This document shows, piece after piece, positions 25,377-33,600 of a DNA stretch of 64,000 nucleotides. Below the pieces are notes generated by a model that worked only from the letters and a program-made list of their open reading frames with translations, did not search any database and was not told the DNA's origin. Made by a program: the position numbers and the translations under genes. The DNA comes from Microbacteriaceae bacterium MWH-Ta3 (GTDB lineage: Bacteria; Actinomycetota; Actinomycetes; Actinomycetales; Microbacteriaceae): assembly GCA_003053925.1 (NCBI GenBank), contig QBKD01000001.1, forward strand, positions 1,240,001 through 1,304,000, read 5' to 3'. How positions within the stretch are numbered: position 1 is the first letter of the stretch; the number at the start of each line of letters is the position of its first letter.

Positions 25377-26651
25377 ATGCCGCGCATTGGCGATAGCACC
25401 GATCTGCTGAAGTGTTCCTTCTGTGGGAAAACCCAAAAGCAGGTGCAGCAACTAATTGCCGGACCCGGCGTGTACATCTGCGACGAATGCGTCGAGCTGT
25501 GCAACGAGATCATTGAGGAACGCCTGACCGAGGCGAAGTCCGACGAGGTTATCGATTTCGACCTGCCGAAGCCCCGTGAAATTTCGGCTTTCCTTGACGA
25601 ATACGTCATTGGTCAAGACGCGGCAAAACGAGCACTCTCGGTAGCCGTGTACAACCACTACAAGCGGGTTCGCGCCGCCGACGGCCCGCGTTCGGCCGAA
25701 CAGATTCACGACGAAATCGAAATCGCGAAGTCGAACATTCTGCTGATCGGTCCTACGGGTTGCGGCAAGACGTACCTGGCGCAAACGCTGGCACGCCGTC
25801 TGAACGTGCCGTTTGCTGTGGCCGACGCTACGGCGCTGACCGAAGCCGGTTACGTCGGTGAAGATGTCGAGAATATTCTGTTGAAGCTTCTGCAGGCCGC
25901 CGATTTCGACGTGGCGCGTGCACAGACCGGCATTATCTACATCGACGAGGTCGACAAGATTGCGCGCAAGGCGGAAAACCCGTCCATCACCCGCGACGTG
26001 TCGGGCGAGGGTGTGCAGCAGGCTCTCTTAAAGATCTTGGAAGGCACAGTCGCCAGCGTTCCTCCGCAGGGCGGCCGCAAACACCCTCATCAGGAATTCA
26101 TTCAGATCGACACGACCAATGTGCTCTTTATCGTGGCGGGCGCATTTGCTGGCCTGGAAGAGATCATCTCGCAGCGCGTCGGTCGTCATGGAATCGGATT
26201 TGGCGCGCCACTGCAGGCCAAGCGCGACGACCAGGCATTATTCGGCGAGGTCCTGCCCGAGGACCTGCACAAGTTCGGACTGATTCCCGAGTTCATCGGC
26301 CGTCTGCCCGTCGTGACCTCGGTTTTGCCGCTGGACCGCGATGCGCTCATCGACATTTTGACCGGCCCCAAGAACGCGCTCGTTAAGCAGTATCAGCGCA
26401 TGTTCGAACTGGATGGCGTGTCACTGGAATTCGAACGCGATGCACTCGAAGCCATCGCCGACCTCGCGGTTGTGCGCCAGACGGGCGCGCGCGGACTGCG
26501 GGCGATCCTCGAAGACGTCTTGGGTCCCGTGATGTTCGACGTTCCCTCGGTCGATCACATCGACACGGTCATCATCACGCGCGACGCCGTTGTCAACGGA
26601 GCCGCGCCCACCTTCATCGAGCGCACCGAGCGTACCGAAAAGTCCGCCTAG
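25377..26651 (+). CDS. clpX: Clp protease ATPase subunit ClpX
   Basis: 424 residues. ClpX unfolds substrates and threads them into ClpP. The N-terminal zinc finger has Cys13, Cys16, Cys35 and Cys38; Walker A GPTGCGKT is at 125-132, the pore loop GYVG follows TEAG, Walker B is IYIDEVDK near 190, and the IGF-type ClpP-docking loop region contains GIGFGAP near 278-284. The ATG has a GAAGGAGG ribosome binding site. It is separated from clpP1P2 only by the inserted minus-strand CopC-like gene. Confidence 0.96.
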   Translation: MPRIGDSTDLLKCSFCGKTQKQVQQLIAGPGVYICDECVELCNEIIEERLTEAKSDEVIDFDLPKPREISAFLDEYVIGQDAAKRALSVAVYNHYKRVRAADGPRSAEQIHDEIEIAKSNILLIGPTGCGKTYLAQTLARRLNVPFAVADATALTEAGYVGEDVENILLKLLQAADFDVARAQTGIIYIDEVDKIARKAENPSITRDVSGEGVQQALLKILEGTVASVPPQGGRKHPHQEFIQIDTTNVLFIVAGAFAGLEEIISQRVGRHGIGFGAPLQAKRDDQALFGEVLPEDLHKFGLIPEFIGRLPVVTSVLPLDRDALIDILTGPKNALVKQYQRMFELDGVSLEFERDALEAIADLAVVRQTGARGLRAILEDVLGPVMFDVPSVDHIDTVIITRDAVVNGAAPTFIERTERTEKSA

Positions 26652-26660
26652 TCTTACGTC

Positions 26661-26685
26661 GACCGACTTGCGTCGCTAGTCGGTC
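26661..26685. terminator. Hairpin after clpX
   Basis: GACCGACT (26661-26668) pairs perfectly with AGTCGGTC (26678-26685) across a nine-base loop. The right arm is part of a duplicated end of the M3 peptidase gene, so this was probably once a bidirectional terminator between two adjoining genes. Confidence 0.5.
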
Positions 26686-26701
26686 AGGCCGCGGCGCGTC
26701 A
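26678..26701 (-). pseudogene. Duplicated 3' tip of the M3 peptidase gene
   Basis: 24 bases match 27080-27103, the true end of the M3 peptidase gene, with two mismatches. Read on the minus strand it encodes ALTRRGLTD and a TAG stop, against LLKRRGLTD and TGA in the intact gene. It marks the left border of the repeat block. Confidence 0.65.
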
Positions 26702-26723
26702 GCGCCGAATTTGGTGGTGTCAT

Positions 26724-26830
26724 CGCGAAAAATTGCAACTAATCGCGTCCGCGCACTCGTGTCACCGCGAAAAATTGCAACCAATCACGTCCGCGCACTC
26801 GTGTCACCGCGAAAAATTGCAACCAATCAC
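26724..26830. repeat. 42-base tandem repeat carrying element arms
   Basis: Two full units (26724-26765, 26766-26807) and a partial third start with CGCGAAAAATTGCAAC, the left arm of the intergenic element. Units differ at only a few positions. No unique spacers are present, so this is not a CRISPR array. Confidence 0.85.
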
Positions 26831-26880
26831 GTCCAAAGTCTTGTTTGTGGGGTTTGAGGCCCGTTGGTTGTAATTTTTCT
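26808..26880. repeat. Intergenic AT-armed palindromic element, copy D
   Basis: Left arm CGCGAAAAATTGCAACCAAT (from 26808) and right arm GTTGGTTGTAATTTTTC (26863-26879) enclose about 35 bases that include GGGGTTTGA, similar to copies A and B. It is the last unit of the 42-base tandem array. Confidence 0.78.
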
Positions 26881-26950
26881 GCACGCTGCACGCTGCACGC
26901 TGTACGCTGCACGCTGCACGCTGCACGCTGCACGCTGCACGCGGCACGCG
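26881..26950. repeat. 7-base tandem repeat, ten units
   Basis: GCACGCT is repeated eight times with one variant (GTACGCT), followed by two GCACGCG units. It begins directly at the end of element D. Confidence 0.9.
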
Positions 26951-26992
26951 GCAGCTACGGTTGCACCACCGTTCCGGCTCCCTGCGACGCTC

Positions 26993-27048
26993 GCCTGTCG
27001 GCCTGTCGGCCTGTCGGCCTGTCGGCCTGTCGGCCTGTCGGCCTGTCG
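26993..27048. repeat. 8-base tandem repeat, seven units
   Basis: GCCTGTCG is repeated seven times without a mismatch. The 42 bases between this and the 7-base repeat (26951-26992) show no feature. Confidence 0.92.
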
Positions 27049-27051
27049 GCC

Positions 27052-27083
27052 AGTCAGTCAGTCAGTCAGTCAGTCAGTCAGTC
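27052..27083. repeat. 4-base tandem repeat, eight units, entering the M3 peptidase stop codon
   Basis: AGTC is repeated eight times. The last unit and a half form the stop codon and final Asp codon of the convergent M3 peptidase gene (27078-27083). Confidence 0.92.
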
Positions 27084-29108
27084 GGTCAGTCCGCGGCGCT
27101 TCAACAGAGCAGCGAGGTCGGCGTCACGACCGCGCAGTTCACGGTAGGCCTGCAAGGGGTCGCGTGATCCGCCAAAGCCCAGCACGTGGGCGCGGAACGC
27201 ATCGCCGTTGGAGCGCGTTGCCCCGCCGTTCTCGGTGAACCATTCCACGGCGTCTGCATCCAACACCTCGCTCCAGATGTATGCGTAATACTGTGCGTCG
27301 TACCCACCGCCAAACGAATGCTGGAAAAAGCTGGACGAATATCGAGGCGGAACCGCCGCCATCAGCAGCCCGTGACGTTCCAGAACCTCCGACTCAAACG
27401 CGGCCACGTCGGTCACGGCGGCGGCCTCGTCCGCACTCAACATGTGCCACTCGTGGTCGATCAGCGCGGCGGCCAGGTACGACGCCGTCGCGTATCCCTC
27501 TCCCCACTGCTGGCTGGCACGGATTCGGTCGATGATGGCGGTGGGCAGCGCCTCGTTTGTTTCATGATGTCGCGCGTAGTTTTCCACGATGCTGGGCCAG
27601 AACATCCACATTTCGTTGACCTGGCTGGGGAATTCCACATAGTCGCGATACACGTTGGTGCCGGATTGGCTGGGGTAACGCACCCGCGCCAGCAGGCCGT
27701 GCAGAGTGTGACCGAACTCGTGGAACAGCGTGTTGACTTCGTCAAAGTTCAGCAGCGTGGGCATTCCCGCGGCGGGCTTTGCAACATTGAGGTTGTTGAC
27801 CACAACCACGGGCATATCCAGAAGGGTGTTCTGCGCCACCAGTTCGTTCATCCACGCGCCGCCGCGCTTGGTGTCGCGGGTGTAGAGGTCGTACACGTAC
27901 AGCCCGATGGGTGTGCCGTCTTCCTCGAAGACTTCAAAAATCCGCGTGTCGGGGTGGTATCCCACGAGGTCCGTTCGTTCCACGAACGTGATGCCGTACA
28001 AGGCGGTGGCCGCGAAGAAGACACCGTCGATCAACACGCGCTCGGCCTCGAAATAGGGACGAAGAGCCGTCTCGTCCACGTCGAAGTCGCGCAGTCGCAC
28101 GAGGTCGGAATAGTAGGCCCAGTCGTAAGAGGCAATATCGTGACCAGCTTCGGCAACCAGGCGGTCGTGTTCGCGGCGCACGCTGCGCGTTGCGGCCTCG
28201 GCGAGGTTGGTCAATCGCTCCCGAATTGCCGCAGCTGTCTGAGCCGTGTTACCGGCTGCAATGAGTTCCTGGTGGTTCGCAAACCCCAACAGTTCGGCAC
28301 GCTCGGCACGAAGTCGCACGATCTCGAGCAGCGTCTCGCGGGTGTCGTGCTCGCCGCCTCGTCGCCCACGGGCCGCCTGCGCGGACATAATGCGCTCGCG
28401 CGATTCACGGTGCGACATCGAGGCGATGACCGGGTTGTTCGCGGGCAATACGAGCGTGACGAGATACTTTCCCTCGTGGCCGCGCTCGGTTGCTGCTGAT
28501 GCCGCGGCGGACAATTCACCCGCCGATAGCCCGGCAAGTTCTTCGGCGGTGTCGAATAACACGGCGAGGTCGTTGGCATCGGCCTGCAGTTTGTTGTCAA
28601 ACTGGGTTTCCAGTGTCGAGAGGCGCCCATTGATTTCCGAGAGCCGCGACTTGGCGTCGGCAGACAACGCCGCACCGCGCAACACCATGTCGTGGTGGGT
28701 GCGCTCCAGCAAATACAGTTGATCGGCGTCGAGGTTCAGCTCGTGCCGTGACTCGAACAGGGCAGCGACCCGCGCGAATAGCCCGGCATCCAGAATGATG
28801 GTGTCGTGGTGAGCGGCAAGAAGTGGCGCAAACGCGGTGTCCAACGCGATGACGTCGTCGGTGGCGTCAGCGCTCGATGCATTAGCCAGCACGATGTGCG
28901 CGCGCGACAGGATCTGTCCGCTGCGTTCCCACGCCTCCATGGTGTTTGCAAAGGTCGGTGCCTCGGTGTTGTCTGTAATCGCCCGAATTTCGGCGCGTTG
29001 TTCCTCCATGCCCGCCAACAATGCCGGCCCGATGTCGGCTACCGCAATTTTCGCGAAGTCCGGTAGTTGATACGGCAGTGTGCTGGGGGCATCGAAGGGG
29101 TTAGGCAT
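27078..29108 (-). CDS. M3 family oligopeptidase (peptidyl-dipeptidase Dcp / oligopeptidase A type)
   Basis: 676 residues from the ATG at 29108; eleven upstream codons lack support. A large helical N-terminal half precedes the zinc site HEFGHTLHGLL (near residue 455) and the downstream Glu about 25 residues later. The C-terminal substrate-binding pieces YDAQYYAYIWSEV and GGSRDPLQAYRELRGR are typical of Dcp. It degrades short peptides in the cytoplasm, likely products of Clp proteolysis. The last codons lie in an AGTC tandem repeat. It is third in a valS-acetyltransferase-M3 operon. Confidence 0.93.
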   Translation of the reverse strand: MPNPFDAPSTLPYQLPDFAKIAVADIGPALLAGMEEQRAEIRAITDNTEAPTFANTMEAWERSGQILSRAHIVLANASSADATDDVIALDTAFAPLLAAHHDTIILDAGLFARVAALFESRHELNLDADQLYLLERTHHDMVLRGAALSADAKSRLSEINGRLSTLETQFDNKLQADANDLAVLFDTAEELAGLSAGELSAAASAATERGHEGKYLVTLVLPANNPVIASMSHRESRERIMSAQAARGRRGGEHDTRETLLEIVRLRAERAELLGFANHQELIAAGNTAQTAAAIRERLTNLAEAATRSVRREHDRLVAEAGHDIASYDWAYYSDLVRLRDFDVDETALRPYFEAERVLIDGVFFAATALYGITFVERTDLVGYHPDTRIFEVFEEDGTPIGLYVYDLYTRDTKRGGAWMNELVAQNTLLDMPVVVVNNLNVAKPAAGMPTLLNFDEVNTLFHEFGHTLHGLLARVRYPSQSGTNVYRDYVEFPSQVNEMWMFWPSIVENYARHHETNEALPTAIIDRIRASQQWGEGYATASYLAAALIDHEWHMLSADEAAAVTDVAAFESEVLERHGLLMAAVPPRYSSSFFQHSFGGGYDAQYYAYIWSEVLDADAVEWFTENGGATRSNGDAFRAHVLGFGGSRDPLQAYRELRGRDADLAALLKRRGLTD

Positions 29109-29110
29109 GG

Positions 29111-29557
29111 TTACTCCGCGGTGAGCTCGTAGGTGACCCACCGGGCGCGGGTCGCGATTTTGTCATACACGCGCTGGGCCGTGAGGTTGTCGTCGGCGGT
29201 AATCCACGAGATCGTGCCGCCTCCGTTCGCATCGGCGTGCGCGCGCAACGCACCGATGATTCCCGTGGCAACGCCGTGCCCGCGTGCGGCGGGCGAGGTG
29301 TACAGGTCGTCGAGATACCAGGCCGGTCCGCCGGTGAAGGTGTCGCTGTGGCGGCGCAGGTGCCCGAATCCCACCAGGTTGCCGTCCAGTTCCGCCACCC
29401 ATGCCGCATGTGGATGCTTGGGATCCATAAGCCACCCCCACACGGCTTCGATCTGAGGCGCGGTGAAGGTGGTCTCATAAAACACGCCGTAAGCGGTAAA
29501 CAGATCCACCCACTCGTCGTGATCCCGTGCCTCGATGGGCCGAATGTGTGCAGACAC
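29111..29557 (-). CDS. GNAT family N-acetyltransferase
   Basis: 148 residues. The GTG start shares one base with the valS stop (TAGTG) and the stop is two bases from the M3 start. The GNAT fold is evident: IRPIEARDHDEWVDLF at the start, WVAELDGNLVGFGHLRRH, DLYTSPAARGHGVATGIIGALRAHA with the acetyl-CoA loop, and a C-terminal NLTAQRVYDKIAT. The substrate is unknown; it could acetylate a small amine or a protein N-terminus. Confidence 0.87.
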   Translation of the reverse strand: MSAHIRPIEARDHDEWVDLFTAYGVFYETTFTAPQIEAVWGWLMDPKHPHAAWVAELDGNLVGFGHLRRHSDTFTGGPAWYLDDLYTSPAARGHGVATGIIGALRAHADANGGGTISWITADDNLTAQRVYDKIATRARWVTYELTAE

Positions 29558-32127
29558 TATTCGGCCGCCTCTTCCAGTTCGATGCTGACGACAGCCACGG
29601 TGTCGGCCTCTCGAAGTTCGAGGTTCATGATGCGACCCACGGCGGCGAGGTCGGCGTGGGCATCGGCAAGAAGCGCGGGGCCTTCCACGACGGCGTTCGT
29701 TACGACGGTTTTCTGCGAGGCCTTGGCTTCGGTCTTTGCGCCACGGATTCCGACAAGCGCGGTGCCGCAGAGGTCCAGCAGGCCACTGGATGCGCCGGTG
29801 ACGGGCAGTTCGTCAACGGTGGGCCAGGTGCTCGTGTGAATCGAACCGTCGTGTGTCCAGCGCCATACTTCTTCCGTGGCGAAGGGCAGCACAGGTGCCA
29901 ACAGGCGCAGGAAGACGTCGATTGCCAATCGCAGCGCGGCGACGGCGCTGGCCTGGCCATCGGTGCCGGCCTCGCGGTATGCACGTTCCTTGACCAATTC
30001 CAGGTAGTCGTCGGTGAACGTCCAGAAGAACTGTTCCGTTACCTCAAGTGCACGCGCGTGGTCGAAGGTGTTGTACGAATCTGTCGCGATACGCACCACC
30101 TCGGCCAATCGGCGCAGCATGTCGATATCGAGCGCTTCGGTGACGGGGGCGCCGTCGGTGTACGCGAACGAGTACACGAACTTTGCGGCATTCAGGACCT
30201 TGATTGCCAGACGGCGACCAATCTTGATTTGCTTCGGGTTTTCGGGGTCGAACGCCGCGTCGGTGCCCAGGCGGCTCGAGGCCGCCCAGTAACGCACGGC
30301 GTCGGATCCGTGTTCGTCCAACATTCCCTGCGGTGTCACGACATTGCCCTTGGACTTCGACATCTTCTTGCGGTCGGGGTCAACGATAAAGCCCGAGATT
30401 CCGGCGTTTGCCCAGGGTGCCTGACCGTGCTCCAGCTCGGCGCGCAGCACCGTCGAGAACAGCCAGGTGCGGATGATGTCCTGGCCCTGCGAGCGCAGCG
30501 AATAGGGGAATACGAGGTTCCACAGTTCGTCATCTTCCGCCCAACGCCCCGCAATCTGGGGAGTGAGCGACGAGGTTGCCCAGGTGTCCATGATGTCCAC
30601 TTCGCCTTGGAAACCTCCGGGCACGCCGCGCTGCGATTCGTCATAGCCTGGTGCGGCCTGCGACGACGGGTCAACGGGCAACGAGGCCTCGTCGGGAACG
30701 ATCGGCGAGTCGTACATGGGGTTGCCGTCGGCGTCTAGCGGGTACCACACGGGGATGGGGACACCGAAGAAGCGCTGGCGCGAAATGAGCCAGTCGCCGT
30801 TGAGGCCCTCGACCCAGTTTTCATAGCGCACGCGCATGAAGTCGGGGTGGAACGCCACCTGCTTGCCACGCTCGAGCAAACGCGACCGCAGGCCCTCGTC
30901 CTTGGCACCGTTGCTGATGTACCACTGGCGAGTTGTCACGATTTCGAGGGGCTTGTCGCCCTTTTCGAAGAACTTGACGGGGTGCTGAATGGGGCGTGCG
31001 TCGCCTACCATTTCGCCCGATTCCTTCAGCAATTCCACAATGCGAGCCTTAGCGCTGAACACGGTCTTCCCTGCAAGCTCGGCATAGAGTGCGCGCTGTT
31101 CGTCGCTGTCAATTCCTGCGGGCGGTTCGGACATGATGCGTCCGTCAAAGCCCATGATTGCGCGGGTCGGTAACTGCAGTTCTCGCCACCAGGTGACGTC
31201 GGTGGTGTCACCGAAGGTACACACCATGGCGATACCCGTTCCCTTGTCGGGCTGGGCAAGGTGATGAGGCATGACGGGGACTTCGACACCAAACAACGGC
31301 GTGCGCACAGTCTTTCCGAACAGGGGTTTGTAGCGCTCGTCCTCGGGGTGCGCCACGAGGGCAACACACGCGGGCAACAGTTCGGGGCGTGTGGTGTCGA
31401 TCGTGATGTCGCCCGCCTCGCCGTGGAACACGATCGAGTGGTAGGCGCCGGGCATGTCCTTGTCCTCCAGTTCCGCCTGGGCGACGGCCGTGCGGAAGGT
31501 GACATCCCACAGGGTGGGTGCGTCGGCCTGGTAGGCCTCGCCGCGCTGAAGGTTCCGCAGGAAGGCTCGCTGGGCGACGCGCTGTGATTCGTCACCGATG
31601 GTGCGGTAGGACTGCTTCCAGTCCACCGACAGACCCAGGGTGCGCCAGAGGTCCTCGAACTGCTTCTCGTCTTCGACGGTCAGGCGCTCGCAGAGTTCAA
31701 TAAAGTTGCGGCGCGAGATGGGCACCTGGTCGGCTGCCTTCGACGACTTGTTGTCGCCGCCTTCAAACGGAGGTTGGAAACCCTCGACATACGCCAGAGT
31801 GGGGTCGCACCGCACGCCGTAATAGTTCTGCACGCGGCGCTCAGTGGGCAGGCCGTTGTCGTCCCAGCCCATGGGGTAGAAGATGACCTTGCCGTTGAGG
31901 CGCTGGTAGCGCGCGGCCAGATCCATGTGCGTGTAGCTGAACACGTGACCGATGTGCAGCGAACCCGATGCGGTGGGCGGGGGAGTGTCCACAGAGAATA
32001 CCGAGTCCTTGCCCAGAGCGATGGCCCGGTCGCGATCGAACGAGTACGTTCCTTCGGTTTCCCAGGTTTCACCCCACTTTGCTTCCAGTCCTTCAAGGGC
32101 GGGCTTTTCGGGGATTTCGTGGGACAC
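29557..32127 (-). CDS. valS: Valyl-tRNA synthetase
   Basis: 856 residues. Class I synthetase with HIGH at 58-61 and KMSKSKGN near 588. PPPTASGSLHIGHVFSYTHMD and MGWDDNGLPTERRVQNYYGVRCDP are diagnostic of ValS rather than IleS or LeuS. The editing domain (about 190-380) is present. The C-terminal coiled coil seen in many ValS enzymes is not obvious, in line with the shorter actinobacterial form. It leads an operon with the acetyltransferase and M3 peptidase. Confidence 0.95.
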   Translation of the reverse strand: MSHEIPEKPALEGLEAKWGETWETEGTYSFDRDRAIALGKDSVFSVDTPPPTASGSLHIGHVFSYTHMDLAARYQRLNGKVIFYPMGWDDNGLPTERRVQNYYGVRCDPTLAYVEGFQPPFEGGDNKSSKAADQVPISRRNFIELCERLTVEDEKQFEDLWRTLGLSVDWKQSYRTIGDESQRVAQRAFLRNLQRGEAYQADAPTLWDVTFRTAVAQAELEDKDMPGAYHSIVFHGEAGDITIDTTRPELLPACVALVAHPEDERYKPLFGKTVRTPLFGVEVPVMPHHLAQPDKGTGIAMVCTFGDTTDVTWWRELQLPTRAIMGFDGRIMSEPPAGIDSDEQRALYAELAGKTVFSAKARIVELLKESGEMVGDARPIQHPVKFFEKGDKPLEIVTTRQWYISNGAKDEGLRSRLLERGKQVAFHPDFMRVRYENWVEGLNGDWLISRQRFFGVPIPVWYPLDADGNPMYDSPIVPDEASLPVDPSSQAAPGYDESQRGVPGGFQGEVDIMDTWATSSLTPQIAGRWAEDDELWNLVFPYSLRSQGQDIIRTWLFSTVLRAELEHGQAPWANAGISGFIVDPDRKKMSKSKGNVVTPQGMLDEHGSDAVRYWAASSRLGTDAAFDPENPKQIKIGRRLAIKVLNAAKFVYSFAYTDGAPVTEALDIDMLRRLAEVVRIATDSYNTFDHARALEVTEQFFWTFTDDYLELVKERAYREAGTDGQASAVAALRLAIDVFLRLLAPVLPFATEEVWRWTHDGSIHTSTWPTVDELPVTGASSGLLDLCGTALVGIRGAKTEAKASQKTVVTNAVVEGPALLADAHADLAAVGRIMNLELREADTVAVVSIELEEAAE

Positions 32128-32282
32128 GATTCACTCTTTCGCTATCGGCGGCATCGCGTGGTGATGCCTCAAATGTGTTGTGCCCAATCTACCAATGTTT
32201 CGGTGGCATCGGCTGGCGCGACGGGTGCCGTGCAGCCCCGCGGTACAGTTGCGATGACCGCTTCACGGGAAGAGATTCGCGC

Positions 32283-33527
32283 ATGACCACACCCCTCACT
32301 CGCGCTGCCGCGTGGCGTGTTGTGGTGGGCTTCGGTCTTGTAAGCCTGGCCGTCGATATGGTCTCGGATGGCGCCCGGTCGATTGCGGGTCCTCTGCTGG
32401 GCGAATTGGGGGCAACTGCACTGATTGTGGGCCTGGTGACAGGAGTCTCCGAGGCGCTGGGCTTTGTTTTGCGTCTGTACACCGGTCCGCGCGTCGACCG
32501 TTCGCGACGGTACTGGGGTTTCACGATGGGCGGGTATGCCCTCACCGCCGTCTGTGTTCCGCTGTTGGCGCTGACGCCGTTCCTGGGTTCGATGGCGTTG
32601 GCGGCGGCCTCGATGTTGATTGTGGCGGAACGCGTGGGCAAGGCCGTGCGTAGTCCGGCCAAGACCGTTTTGCTTGCCCATGCGGCCGGTGTTGTGGGCC
32701 GCGGCCAAGGTTTTGCCGTGCACAAGATGCTCGATCAGGTTGGCGCGTTTTCGGGGCCAATCCTGGTTGCCGCGGTTATTGGCGCCACGGGTGCGCTGTG
32801 GCCGGCATTCGTGGTATTGGTGATTCCAGGCATCGCGGCGCTGTGGTTGTTGCTGGCTTTGAAGCGTCGGGTGCCCGCGCCTGACGGCCTCGATGCACCC
32901 GATGGCGTCGACAGCGCTCCGCGCGGACGCCTCGCAAATTCCCGCGCCGCCCAGCGATTCCCTGTTGCCGCCGCGTTGCCGGCCTCGTTTTATTTATTCG
33001 CGACATCGACGGCTCTGACCACGTTGGGGTTGGTGGGATTTGGCGTGATGTCCTTCCACATGGCCGAATCGGGAATGGTGTCGCTCGCGGCCATCCCTCT
33101 GGTATTTGCGCTGGGCATGATCGCTGCGGCCGTCGCCGCGCTCGTCAGCGGTCGTGTCTACGATCGCGTGGGGTCGGTGGTGTTCCTCGCGGTTCCGGTC
33201 ATTGTGTTGGGAGTTCCCGAACTGTCGCTCTCGGACAACCTCATCGCGGCACTCGTGGGTGTGTCGCTGTGGGGCTTTGCCTCGGGCATACAGGATTCCA
33301 CAGTGAAAGCTTTTGTGGCCGATCTGGTGTCGGTTCATCACCGCGGCTTGGCCTATGGGATCTTTGCCACCTTCCAAGGCACGGGCACGCTCGTAGGTGC
33401 AGTCCTTGCCGGCGCGCTCTACGGACACCTGCCGACACTCTTGACCATTGCGATTCCCGCGCAAGTGGCCGCATTCGCGGTGATGGCCTTTGCCGTGTCG
33501 CGCGCGCGACGCATGGAACAGCCTTAA
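32283..33527 (+). CDS. MFS transporter
   Basis: 414 residues with about twelve membrane helices. The ATG at 32283 follows GGAAGAG; the frame extends upstream only antisense to valS. An N-terminal LVSLAVDMVSDGARSIAGPLLGELGA and the central GRGQGFAVHKMLDQVGAFSGPIL resemble a conserved group of bacterial MFS permeases of unknown substrate. The loop between the halves is short and contains a DGLDAPDGVDS stretch. It is divergent from valS and ends at a terminator shared with the next gene. Confidence 0.85.
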   Translation: MTTPLTRAAAWRVVVGFGLVSLAVDMVSDGARSIAGPLLGELGATALIVGLVTGVSEALGFVLRLYTGPRVDRSRRYWGFTMGGYALTAVCVPLLALTPFLGSMALAAASMLIVAERVGKAVRSPAKTVLLAHAAGVVGRGQGFAVHKMLDQVGAFSGPILVAAVIGATGALWPAFVVLVIPGIAALWLLLALKRRVPAPDGLDAPDGVDSAPRGRLANSRAAQRFPVAAALPASFYLFATSTALTTLGLVGFGVMSFHMAESGMVSLAAIPLVFALGMIAAAVAALVSGRVYDRVGSVVFLAVPVIVLGVPELSLSDNLIAALVGVSLWGFASGIQDSTVKAFVADLVSVHHRGLAYGIFATFQGTGTLVGAVLAGALYGHLPTLLTIAIPAQVAAFAVMAFAVSRARRMEQP

Positions 33528-33530
33528 CGC

Positions 33531-33573
33531 CGACGTCCGGCGGTGTATCGCGAAGACACACAGCCGGACGTCG
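33531..33573. terminator. Bidirectional hairpin between two MFS genes
   Basis: CGACGTCCGGC (33531-33541) pairs perfectly with GCCGGACGTCG (33563-33573) around a 21-base loop, between convergent genes. Confidence 0.65.
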
Positions 33574-33600
33574 AGAACTGCGAATGGGTTCCTGCGCGGT

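Noticed and set aside
26739-27238. Several short frames in the repeat block, and the possibility of a CRISPR array
   Set aside because: The peptides are pure translations of the 7-, 8- and 4-base tandem repeats. The 42-base units have no unique spacers and there are no cas genes.
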